In this document: in pieces, positions 24,511 through 33,437 of the stretch
How positions within the stretch are numbered: position 1 is the stretch's first letter
How the letters are laid out: every line of letters begins with the position of its first letter
NCBI RefSeq assembly: GCF_002355855.1
Contig: NZ_AP017658.1
Coordinates: forward strand, 44,911 to 108,910
Length of the DNA: 64,000 bases
Origin: Sphingobium cloacae
GTDB taxonomy: Bacteria; Pseudomonadota; Alphaproteobacteria; Sphingomonadales; Sphingomonadaceae
Direction of reading: 5' to 3'
Program-made: the position numbers and the translations under genes
Notes under the pieces: model-generated
Told to the model about the DNA's origin: nothing
Databases searched by the model: none
What the model saw: only the letters and a program-made list of their open reading frames with translations

Positions 24511-25390
24511 GGCTCTGTTGCAAAAATCGTGAAGCTTGAGCATGCTTGGCGGAGATTGGACGGACGGAACGATGACGGATTTCAAGTGGCGCCATTTCCA
24601 GGGTGATGTGATCCTGTGGGCGGTGCGCTGGTATTGTCGCTATCCGATCAGCTATCGCGACCTTGAGGAAATGCTGGCGGAACGCGGCATTTCGGTCGAC
24701 CATACGACGATCTATCGCTGGGTCCAGTGCTACGCCCCGGAGATGGAGAAGCGGCTGCGCTGGTTCTGGCGGCGTGGCTTTGATCCGAGCTGGCGCCTGG
24801 ATGAAACCTACGTCAAGGTGCGGGGCAAGTGGACCTACCTGTACCGGGCAGTCGACAAGCGGGGCGACACGATCGATTTCTACCTGTCGCCGACCCGCAG
24901 CGCCAAGGCAGCGAAGCGGTTCCTGGGCAAGGCCCTGCGAGGCCTGAAGCACTGGGAAAAGCCTGCCACGCTCAATACCGACAAAGCGCCGAGCTATGGT
25001 GCAGCGATCACCGAATTGAAGCGCGAAGGAAAGCTGGACCGGGAGACGGCCCACCGGCAGGTGAAGTATCTCAATAACGTGATCGAGGCCGATCACGGAA
25101 AGCTCAAGATACTGATCAAGCCGGTGCGCGGTTTCAAATCGATCCCCACGGCCTATGCCACGATCAAGGGATTCGAAGTCATGCGAGCCCTGCGCAAAGG
25201 ACAGGCTCGCCCCTGGTGCCTGCAGCCCGGCATCAGGGGCGAGGTGCGCCTTGTGGAGAGAGCTTTTGGCATTGGGCCCTCGGCGCTGACGGAGGCCATG
25301 GGCATGCTCAACCACCATTTCGCAGCAGCCGCCTGATCGGCGCAGAGCGACAGCCTACCTCTGACTGCCGCCAATCTTTGCAACAGAGCC
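24511..25390 (+). mobile_element. IS6100 (IS6/IS26 family), 880 bp
   Basis: Perfect 14-bp terminal repeats GGCTCTGTTGCAAA at 24511-24524 and 25377-25390 enclose one transposase gene; 880 bp is the known IS6100 length. The 8 bases outside the ends differ (GTAAATCA and AGACTGAG), so there is no target duplication, consistent with the cointegration and adjacent-deletion behaviour of IS6-family elements. Its right end cuts the methyltransferase gene at 25391. Confidence 0.96.
24572..25336 (+). CDS. tnp6100: IS6100 transposase
   Basis: 254 residues from MTDFKWRHFQGDVILWAVRW. The sequence (YRDLEEMLAERGISVDHTTI, RLDETYVKVRGKWTYLYRAV, NTDKAPSYGAAI, KYLNNVIEADHGKLK) is that of IS6100 as I know it. 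The DDE residues lie in DETY, DKAPSY and IEADHG. A start 12 codons upstream is possible in frame, but the ATG at 24572 gives the standard protein. Intact. Confidence 0.96.
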   Translation: MTDFKWRHFQGDVILWAVRWYCRYPISYRDLEEMLAERGISVDHTTIYRWVQCYAPEMEKRLRWFWRRGFDPSWRLDETYVKVRGKWTYLYRAVDKRGDTIDFYLSPTRSAKAAKRFLGKALRGLKHWEKPATLNTDKAPSYGAAITELKREGKLDRETAHRQVKYLNNVIEADHGKLKILIKPVRGFKSIPTAYATIKGFEVMRALRKGQARPWCLQPGIRGEVRLVERAFGIGPSALTEAMGMLNHHFAAAA

Positions 25391-26424
25391 AGACTGAGGA
25401 CGAGTTGCATGATCGCTTCCCTGGCGTGCACCGCTACCTGTTCGATCATGTGAAGCCAGAGCGCGATGAAAACGACAGGGAGCAGTACCGCCTCAATTGG
25501 TGGCGCTTCGCAGAACCTCGACCGAGGCTTCGTGCAGCCATCAGCGGTCTCCGGCGCTACATCGTCACCAGCGAAACAGCTACGGAGAGGTTCTTCAAGT
25601 TTATTCCCAGTGCGGGCCGTCTCGTGGATGGCTCAGTTATAGCGATTGCGTCCGACGACCCCTATGTTCTCGGCGTGGTCTCGAGCACAGCGCACACCGT
25701 GTGGGCGCTTCGTGCGGGCGGGCGGATGGGGTCGGGCGACGATCCGCGTTATCAAAATGAAACCTGTTTTGATCCGTTTCCCTTTCCGCCGAGCGTGCCG
25801 GAACTGGAGCAGAGGATTCGGATTGCAGCGCGCAAATTGGACAGGTTGCGCCGGAAGGTTCTAGCGCGCCATTCGGATCTGACCCTGACAGCACTTTATA
25901 CCACGCTCGCCCGTATGCGAGATGCCAAGGGTGGAGTTCTTGATCCCAAATACCGGTCCATCGCCGAACGCGGCGAAGTCTCGCTCATCCGCCATTATCA
26001 CCAACAGATAGATGAGGCTGTCGCTGAAGCATACGGTTGGCCGCGCGACTTGGAACATGAGGAAATGCTGGTCAGGCTTGTTGCTTTGAATGACGAGCGA
26101 GCCGAGGAGGAGCGTGCGGGGCAGATCCGGTGGGTTCGGCCCTCTTTCCAGGCGAAATCCCTCCGAAAGAAGCCGGCCCAAGTCGTCCTGCAACTTCGCA
26201 GAGGCACCAAGGCAAAGAAGGTGGAGCGGGATTGGCCAAGCGCCCTTCCAGAACAAGTGGTTGCCGTCGCAAGCGTCGTGGCGCGGTCCGCCAAACCATT
26301 GGCGCCCAAAGATGTTGCCCGTGCATTCAAAGGGAAACGCGCCTCTACAGTCGCGCCAGTGCTTGATGCGCTTGCAGGAATGGGGATGGTACGAAAGCTT
26401 GAGGACGGCCGCTATGCGGCCTGA
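25391..26424 (+). pseudogene. C-terminal part of a large class I DNA methyltransferase (MmeI/DISARM-methylase-like)
   Basis: About 344 residues in an open frame that enters from IS6100, without its own start. Recognisable parts are YIVTSETATERFFKFIP, GVVSSTAHTVWALRAGGRMG, DPRYQNETCFDPFPFP (the NxxxF/DPFPFP motif after the target-recognition domain), ARKLDRLRR, LTLTALYTTLARMRDA and EAVAEAYGWP, followed by EEMLVRLVALNDERAEEE. That is the C-terminal half of the approximately 900-residue adenine methyltransferases of type IIL and DISARM-like systems. The SAM-binding and NPPY parts are gone, deleted with IS6100. A winged-helix-like tail (KPLAPKDVARAFKGKRASTV) ends the protein. It lies 91 bases upstream of the YhaO-like gene. 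Confidence 0.78.
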
Positions 26425-26515
26425 GAAGCTGCGCTTCGGCAAATGGCCAACGTCTCCATTTGCCGCTCTTATCTTCATAAACGGTAGGCACTGACTGCCA
26501 GGGGGGAACATCACC

Positions 26516-27769
26516 GTGTCGAGTTTCCGCTTCCTGCATGCTGCGGACATCCATTTGGACAGTCCATTGCATGGCCTATCGCGGTACGATGGACTTCCCG
26601 TCGAGGAGATCCGGTCGGCCACGCGATCCGCGTTTGACAACCTCATCCAATGCGCGATCGACGAGGCGGTGGACTTTGTCGTCATCGCCGGCGATCTATT
26701 CGATGGCGACTGGCGCGATATGGGGACGGGACTCTACTTTGCCCGGGCCATGGGCCGTCTCGATCAGGCCGGCATTCCAGCGTTCATTATTGCCGGCAAC
26801 CACGACGCCGCCTCGGCGATCTCGCGGACGTTGACTTGGCCGCCAAACGTTCGCCAATTCGGACCGAGGCGTCCCGAAACCCACAGGCTGCCGAACCTCG
26901 CTGTGGCGCTGCACGGCCAGAGCTTTTCCACGCCGGCCGTCACCGACAACCTCGTCCTCTCCTATCCGGCCGCAGAAGCGAACTCGTTCAACATCGGCGT
27001 ACTCCACACCGCCTTGGCGGGGCGGCCGGGGCACGCCAAATACGCGCCCTGTGGCGTCGAAGATTTACGCGGGAAGGGCTACGACTACTGGGCACTCGGC
27101 CATGTGCACGAGTTCGAAATCGTCAACGACAACCCCTATGTCGTCTTTCCAGGCAACGTGCAGGGCCGCACTATACGCGAGGCGGGCGCAAAGGGTGCAG
27201 TCATCGTGACGGTGGTGGATGGCGAGGTTTCGTCCATTGATCGCATCGATCTGGACGTTGTGCGCTGGATCCGCCTCGACATCGATTGCGCCGGCTCATC
27301 GCCGGGCGGCCTCCCGGACCTGATCCGCGCCGAACTGACGCGCATCCACGGCGCCGATGGCTCCGGTCGGCCAATGATCGTCCGCGTGAGCCTGAGGGGC
27401 GAGCTCGCAGGCGCAGGCGCGCTCATCGACAAGGCTGGGGCCATTCGGGACGACGTGCGCGCCATCGCCACGTCGATCTCGCCAGACCTTCATGTCGAGA
27501 AGGTGAAGGTACTGGTGTCGGAGCCGACCACGGAACAACACGCCGTGCTCGGCGAGGATCTCGATGAATTGATCGGCGAGGGCTCCTCGGACCTCGGACT
27601 AGCGGCGGCGATTGAGGCGGATCTGGAGCGCTTCATGGTTCTGGCGAAGAGCGCGCTCGGTGAGTCGGAGGACGGTGAATTGCGTCTGTTAGCGGCACAG
27701 GGCGACTGGGCAGGAATCCTCGGCACCGCGTCAACGGCGTTGCGGTCGCGCCTGACGCCGGAAGCCTGA
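26516..27769 (+). CDS. YhaO/SbcD-like metallophosphoesterase (DNA repair exonuclease family)
   Basis: 417 residues starting with GTG at 26516, eight or so bases after GGGGGGAA. The metal-binding motifs of the Mre11/SbcD calcineurin-like nuclease fold are present: HAADIHLDSPLHG (residues 8-20), IAGDLFDGDW, AGNHDAAS and the late GHVHEFE. The protein resembles YhaO more than SbcD because its partner, two bases downstream, is a YhaN-type ATPase. By analogy with SbcCD/Mre11-Rad50, the pair should process DNA ends. It sits between the methyltransferase remnant and a Gabija-like pair, so a defence role is plausible but unproved. Confidence 0.85.
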   Translation: MSSFRFLHAADIHLDSPLHGLSRYDGLPVEEIRSATRSAFDNLIQCAIDEAVDFVVIAGDLFDGDWRDMGTGLYFARAMGRLDQAGIPAFIIAGNHDAASAISRTLTWPPNVRQFGPRRPETHRLPNLAVALHGQSFSTPAVTDNLVLSYPAAEANSFNIGVLHTALAGRPGHAKYAPCGVEDLRGKGYDYWALGHVHEFEIVNDNPYVVFPGNVQGRTIREAGAKGAVIVTVVDGEVSSIDRIDLDVVRWIRLDIDCAGSSPGGLPDLIRAELTRIHGADGSGRPMIVRVSLRGELAGAGALIDKAGAIRDDVRAIATSISPDLHVEKVKVLVSEPTTEQHAVLGEDLDELIGEGSSDLGLAAAIEADLERFMVLAKSALGESEDGELRLLAAQGDWAGILGTASTALRSRLTPEA

Positions 27770-27771
27770 CA

Positions 27772-30700
27772 ATGCGTTTCTCCCGCCTTTCCCTCGAACG
27801 TTACGGCCGCTTCGCGGACTGCGAGCTAAACTTTCGGTCCGGCGACCCCGACCTCCACATCATCTATGGGGCGAACGAAGCCGGCAAGACGACCTCGCTG
27901 GCGGCGGTGTCAGACCTCCTTTTCGGATTCCCCCAGCGGTCGCCGTACAACTTCATGTTCGATTACATCCTCCTCAGGGTCGGTGCGGTACTGGAGGACG
28001 GTAGTCGGACGTTCGCGTGCCGCCGGAAAAAGGGTACGGCCGGCACGCTGCTTGACACGAATGACGCAGCGATCGACGAGGCTCCCCTTGCCTCGATGCT
28101 GAAAGGGCAGACCCGCGAAACCTTCAGCCTCTCCTTCAGTCTCGACCAGGATGCCCTGCGCTCGGGAGGCAAGGCAATGGTAGAAGCCAAGAACGACCTC
28201 GGCCGCACGTTGTTCGCCGCGGGTTCTGGCCTCACCGGCGTCGCCGACGAGCTCAAGAAGCTCGAAGGCGAGGCCGATGCCATCTGGGCGCCTACGACGT
28301 CCCAGCGACGCAGCTTTACCTTCGCGCACCGCCAGCTCGCCGAAGCCACCAAGACGATCCGAGACGCAGCTCTCAAGCCCAAGTCCTGGTCTGACGCACG
28401 GAACGCGATGCTGGAGGCACAGGCCGCACTCAATCTGGCTCGAGACGCCCGCGACGTGGTCCAAACGGAGCTGAGGGCTGCAGACCGCGTAAGGCGGCTC
28501 GCCCCGCTCGTACGGCTGCGCGACGAGCAGACCGAGACCCTGCTCGGCTACGAAACCATCGTTGATCTCAGTGTGCAACGCGAGGACGAGGCGGAACGCG
28601 TGATCCGCGAGGCCGAGGAGGCCCAGCGCCAGAGGTCGACCGCAGAGCAGCTAAAGGCTGACGCGGAAAACCGTCGGGACAAAATCGAGGCCGATCCGAC
28701 CCTTTTGGAAAAGGCGGACGAGATCGACCAGCTCATCGCGGACGGGGGCGCCGTCGCGAAGGCCGCGCAGGATCTAGTCCGGCGCGAGGCGGAGCTCGTC
28801 GTCGCGGAGGCGCTGACTCGCCGTTTGAGGGCCGAAGCGGGACCCAACGCGGACGCCACACCTTCACGCGCTTTGGCGGCAAAGTTGCGCGACCTCTCCC
28901 GGACTCACGGCGAGAACGCCGCCGCGAGAAGGCAGATCGCCGAGAGCCGGAACGATCTCGACGACCGAAGGAAGCGCGCGCAGGACCGGCTCGATGGTGC
29001 ATCGGCCGCCGCGGCTTCCGAGGCGCTCATTGATGCGGTCGACGCCGCACGCGCGCTCGGATCGGATGCCGACGCTCGTTGCGAAGGAGCCGGCCTTAGG
29101 GTCGAAGCGTTGGCATCGTCGCTGCCCGCCCTGCTCACCCGCCTTTCGCCGTGGACGGGCGGAATCGACGAGCTGCTGGTGCTACCCGAGGTGGGCGACG
29201 AGGAGATCGAGTCCGCACGTAGCGAACTGGCCGAAATTCTCGGCCAAGTTCGCCGTGAAGAGGAGCAGCTCCGGCACTGGACCGAAGAGGCCGAGAAGGT
29301 TGCGCTGGAGATTGGCCAACTCGCGACCGGCACCGTCGTGTCCGAGGACGAGATCGCATCGGTCCGTTTGAGCCGCCAGGACTGCTGGCAACCCATCCGT
29401 GAGAATGTCCTTGCGGGGACCCCACTCGGGTCTCCAGAAGCGGCCGTAGCCGACTACGAGACAAGCGTGTCCCGTGTGGACGAGAAGATGGTCCTCCGTT
29501 TTTCGCTGGCCGAGGAGTCGAGCCGCCTCTCCGTGCTCGAGCGGTCCAAGGCGTCGCACGATCTTCAGGCCAAACAAGCGCAGGGCCGGATTGAAGATGC
29601 CCGCAAGCGTTATGGAGAAGCAGCGGAGGCATGGGCGGCGCGATTGACCGCGGCCGGCCTGCCAGCCCTCGAGCCCACCCGTTTCCTAACCTGGCGGTCG
29701 GCGCGGGACGCGGCGGTCGAGGCCCATCGCGATGGCTTGACGTTGCGGGCCGATCTCGCTTCCATTGTCGGACGGCGTGACCGGTGCCGGGCCGCGCTGG
29801 CGCAGGCGTTGGAGGTTGCGGACGCCGGCGGACCGTTAACGCCGGTACTCGCGGCAGCCGAGCGGAAGCGGGCTGAATACGAGGATTTTACGCAACAGCG
29901 CCGTCTTGCCGCAGAACAGTTGGACCAGATCGCCGCGGAGGCCTCCGCCCTCGACCGGCGGCACCAGCGCCTCGACGATGAGGACGCGTCGAACGTCACC
30001 TCCTGGCGAGAAGTAATGGACGAAGCCGGTCTGCAGCTGGACATCGTCACTTGCGGTGCGGTTCTGGAACTACTCGATGATCTTCGTGGCGCCATCGCGG
30101 CAGAGGCAGACCTGCGCAGGAGGGTCGAGACGATCCGCAGGGACGCCAGCAATCACATGGAGCGGGTAGAGAAGTTGTCCGATGGCTCCAACGTTCCCGC
30201 GGGCGACACGGCGACGCGGCTTGGCGCTCTAAGGAATTGCCTCACGGCGGCCAGGTCGGCCGCCACGCTGATCGATTCGCTGGATGAGGAAGCGCGCCGC
30301 CGCGCGGATCAGTTCGAGGAGGCTTCGGCGAAGCTCGCCACGGCCGACGCGGCGCTGGCCCCCGCGCTCGCTGAAACCAAATCGACGGATCGCGCGGAAT
30401 TATCGGAAGCGATCGAACGGTCGCGCGCGAAGCGCCGGCTGACGGTGGAGCGGGCCGCCATAGAACGCAGGATCGTCGAGGAAGGGGACGGCTTCACGCT
30501 GGACGAACTCGTCGCCGCAGTCGCCGCTTCTAATCCTGACCAAATCGCGAGCCACGTCTCGTCGCTGGATGCACGGTTGGGGGAATTGAACGACGAGGTG
30601 GCCGCAGCGGCTACGGCGCATGGCCACGCCAGATCTGCTTTCACCGCCCTCGACGCGGGCGGGACAGCCGCGGTGGACGCGGCATCGGACGCGGAACAGG

Positions 30701-31212
30701 CGAAGGCCGAGCTTGAAGTCCTTGCCGAACAGTACATCCTGAAGCGTGCTCAGGCGCTGACGTTGAAGTGGGCGATCGAGAAATACCGCGAAAGACATCA
30801 AGATCCGTTGCTGTTGCGCGCCGGCGATTTGTTCTCGATTCTGACCGCCGGCCGCTATGCCGCGCTACGAGTGGACGCCGACGGAAGCGTCCCGCGGCTG
30901 CTGGGCCTGAGGGACGATCGACGCACAATGGTGGAGGTGGGCGCCATGAGCGAGGGCACCACCGACCAGCTCTTCCTCGCCCTTAGGCTGGCGGCGCTGG
31001 AGCAATCGGTGAAGGCTGGGGTCAACCTGCCGTTTCTCGCCGATGACTTGTTCGTGAACTTCGACGACGAGCGCGCCGAAGCGGGGTTCAGGGTGCTCGC
31101 CGAGGTGGCCTGTTCCACGCAGGTCCTGTTCTTCACGCACCATCCCCACCTTGTCGAGATTGCCAAGTCCGTTGTCGGTGACGACCTCCACTCGAAGTGC
31201 GAGCTCGCTTGA
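27772..31212 (+). CDS. YhaN/SbcC-like AAA ATPase with long coiled coil
   Basis: 1,146 residues, SMC/Rad50-like. An N-terminal Walker A (YGANEAGKTTSLAAVSDLLF, residues about 33-52) is in the GANEAGK form typical of YhaN. The middle about 800 residues are charged, alanine-rich and coiled-coil-like. The C-terminal ABC signature and Walker B lie in MSEGTTDQLFLALRLAALE and LPFLADDLFVNFDDERAEAG, followed by FFTHHPHLVEIA. The start is two bases after the nuclease stop, so the two proteins should be made together and form a complex. No frameshift seen. Function beyond an ATP-gated nuclease partner is inference. Confidence 0.88.
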   Translation: MRFSRLSLERYGRFADCELNFRSGDPDLHIIYGANEAGKTTSLAAVSDLLFGFPQRSPYNFMFDYILLRVGAVLEDGSRTFACRRKKGTAGTLLDTNDAAIDEAPLASMLKGQTRETFSLSFSLDQDALRSGGKAMVEAKNDLGRTLFAAGSGLTGVADELKKLEGEADAIWAPTTSQRRSFTFAHRQLAEATKTIRDAALKPKSWSDARNAMLEAQAALNLARDARDVVQTELRAADRVRRLAPLVRLRDEQTETLLGYETIVDLSVQREDEAERVIREAEEAQRQRSTAEQLKADAENRRDKIEADPTLLEKADEIDQLIADGGAVAKAAQDLVRREAELVVAEALTRRLRAEAGPNADATPSRALAAKLRDLSRTHGENAAARRQIAESRNDLDDRRKRAQDRLDGASAAAASEALIDAVDAARALGSDADARCEGAGLRVEALASSLPALLTRLSPWTGGIDELLVLPEVGDEEIESARSELAEILGQVRREEEQLRHWTEEAEKVALEIGQLATGTVVSEDEIASVRLSRQDCWQPIRENVLAGTPLGSPEAAVADYETSVSRVDEKMVLRFSLAEESSRLSVLERSKASHDLQAKQAQGRIEDARKRYGEAAEAWAARLTAAGLPALEPTRFLTWRSARDAAVEAHRDGLTLRADLASIVGRRDRCRAALAQALEVADAGGPLTPVLAAAERKRAEYEDFTQQRRLAAEQLDQIAAEASALDRRHQRLDDEDASNVTSWREVMDEAGLQLDIVTCGAVLELLDDLRGAIAAEADLRRRVETIRRDASNHMERVEKLSDGSNVPAGDTATRLGALRNCLTAARSAATLIDSLDEEARRRADQFEEASAKLATADAALAPALAETKSTDRAELSEAIERSRAKRRLTVERAAIERRIVEEGDGFTLDELVAAVAASNPDQIASHVSSLDARLGELNDEVAAAATAHGHARSAFTALDAGGTAAVDAASDAEQAKAELEVLAEQYILKRAQALTLKWAIEKYRERHQDPLLLRAGDLFSILTAGRYAALRVDADGSVPRLLGLRDDRRTMVEVGAMSEGTTDQLFLALRLAALEQSVKAGVNLPFLADDLFVNFDDERAEAGFRVLAEVACSTQVLFFTHHPHLVEIAKSVVGDDLHSKCELA

Positions 31213-31371
31213 CGCGATGCGGCTAGAGGACAGCGCCATGATCATCTTCGGGACCGATCCTTGGTTCCGCCGTGCGGACGTCCAGGTGATCGGCGCCCAA
31301 GCCGATGGCGTCGGGCGCGCTGACGCTAGGGTTCATCGCCCGGGTTATATAGCGCCAAAATAGGGGGGAAA

Positions 31372-33437
31372 ATGCGCATCAACCGAGCTAAGATTGAAAA
31401 CTTCAGGCTCCTCCGCGACGTGGAGATCGGTTTCGAAGAACAGACGACGCTCATCGTTGGCCGCAACAACAGCGGCAAGACGTCGATCGCCGAGCTGTTC
31501 CGGCGCTTGCTGTCCGATCGCGCCCTGAGTTTCCGCCTCGAAGATTTTTCGCTCGGGTGTCACGAATGCTTTTGGACATCGCTTGTGTCTTTCCGCGCGC
31601 AGCAAGATTCGTCCGAGACGCTCGGACAGTTGCCAGCAATCAAGCTCGTGCTCGATATCGGCTATGACGTCGATGCGGCCGATCTTGGGCCGCTTAGCGA
31701 GTGCATCATCGACTTGAATCCCGATTGCCACGAGGCCCGGCTGGAGTTCCGGTTCGCGCCGAAGGCCAATGCGCTACAGGCGTTGTTCGTTGATTTAACG
31801 GAGCCGCTCGAAGATCCGGAGGCGGACCGCGCCCGGCTCTACCGCGAACTCGGAAATCGCATTGCCTCGGCCTATGCCGGATCGCTGGAAGCGGTCGATC
31901 CGAACGACCCGACCAACCGGAAGACACTGGAACCAAAGATCCTGTCCGCGCTCGTCGGCGGCGGCTTCATCAATGCCCAGCGCGGGCTGGATGACGATAC
32001 ATTCCGCGAGCGCGACGTGCTCGGCAAGGTGGTCGAGGTGCTCTTCCAATCGGCATTGACGGACGAACTGGATCCAACGCGACGCAGCACCGCCGAGCAG
32101 CTCAAGGAGGCGGTCGATCAGATCCAGGGCGATCTGCATATCGGTTTTAACGCCAAGCTGACCTCACTGCTGCCCACGTTCGACCTGTTTGGATATCCTG
32201 GCCTTGTAGACCCGGGATTGGTGACAGAGACCAGCTTCGACGTCGACAAGCTGCTCGCAACCACACGCGCCTGCGCTACCGGGGCGTGAACGGCGTAACC
32301 CTGCCCGAAACCTACAATGGCCTCGGCGCGCGCAACCTCGTTTACATGCTACTACAGCTCCTGCGCTTCTTCCGCGAGTTCCAGGGAACGCCAACAGCGG
32401 CCGGCGTGCATCTAATCTTTATCGAGGAGCCCGAGGCGCATCTGCATCCCCAGATGCAGGAGGTGTTCATACGCCAGCTGGAGTACATCGCCAACGCGTT
32501 CGTCGCCCAATTGAACGCCGACCGTCCGTGGCCGGTCCAGTTCGTCGTCACCACCCACTCGCCCCACATGGCGAACGAAGCCCGCTTCGAGAGCCTCCGC
32601 TATTTTCTGTCGGTTACCGACGGCCCGGGCCTCCGGCGCTCAGTTGTGAAGGATCTCCGGCAGGGTATGGGCGGCGCGCCGGAAGAGGATCGCAATTTTC
32701 TTCATCAATATCTCACGCTATCCCGCTGCGACCTTTTCTTTGCGGACAAGGCGGTGCTGATCGAAGGAACCGCTGAACGCCTTCTCCTTCCGGCGATGAT
32801 CCGCAAGACCGACGCTGCCGCGCAAGGCGAGCCGCAACTAAGCAGTCAGTACCTCACTGTCATGGAGGTCGGCGGCGCCTACGCCCATCGCTTCTTCGGC
32901 CTGCTGGCGTTCCTCGAGTTGCGCACGCTGATCATCACCGATATCGATTCCGTTGCGCCCGGGGCCAAGAACAAGCGCGTGGCGGTTCGTGTGGCCGAGG
33001 GCACATTCACCAGCAATGCCTGTATCAAAAGCTGGTACGAGCCCGACGTGAGCCCAGCCCAGCTGCTCGACAAGTCGACCGAGGAGAAGACCGACGGCGG
33101 ACGACGGCTCGCCTATCAGATCCCCGAGCAGGATGGCGGTCCATGTGCTCGCAGCTTTGAGGATGCCTTCATCCTCGCCAATCCAGAACTCTTCGATCTC
33201 GGCGAGGGCGACCAGGCGACGCTCGCCTATGAGCATGCGGCCGAACAGAAAAAGTCCAGCTTTGCGCTTGAACATGCGATCGTAAACACCGAGTGGCGGA
33301 CGCCGCGCTACATCGGCGAAGGGTTGCGGTGGCTTGCCCAAGGCAATCCAGCGCCGACCCTCGGGCCAGACGCGATCGCCGCCGAGTTGGTCGCCGAAGT
33401 GATTGACGCGGCTGATGGGGCCCAGGTCGATGGCTGA
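31372..33437 (+). pseudogene. GajA-like OLD-family ATPase/Toprim nuclease, frameshifted
   Basis: Two abutting open frames make one OLD-family protein of about 688 residues. Frame 1 (31372-32289, 305 codons) has Walker A VGRNNSGKTSIAELF and ends in out-of-frame residues. Frame 2 (GTG at 32286 to 33437, 383 codons) begins VNGVTLPETYNGLGARNLVY and carries Walker B LIFIEEPEAHLHPQMQE and the Toprim parts KAVLIEGTAERLLLP and ITDIDSV. Restoring one A near 32259 joins DVDKLLA to NHTRLRYRGVNG in frame, so a one-base loss is the simplest explanation. The GTGA overlap could still permit re-initiation, but it would split the ATPase domain. A strong GGGGGGAAA ribosome-binding site precedes 31372. The helicase downstream makes this Gabija-like. 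Confidence 0.8.

Noticed and set aside
31151..31363. A 70-codon frame between the YhaN-like gene and the Gabija-like nuclease
   Set aside because: It overlaps the end of the YhaN-like gene, lacks a good ribosome-binding site and has no recognisable features.
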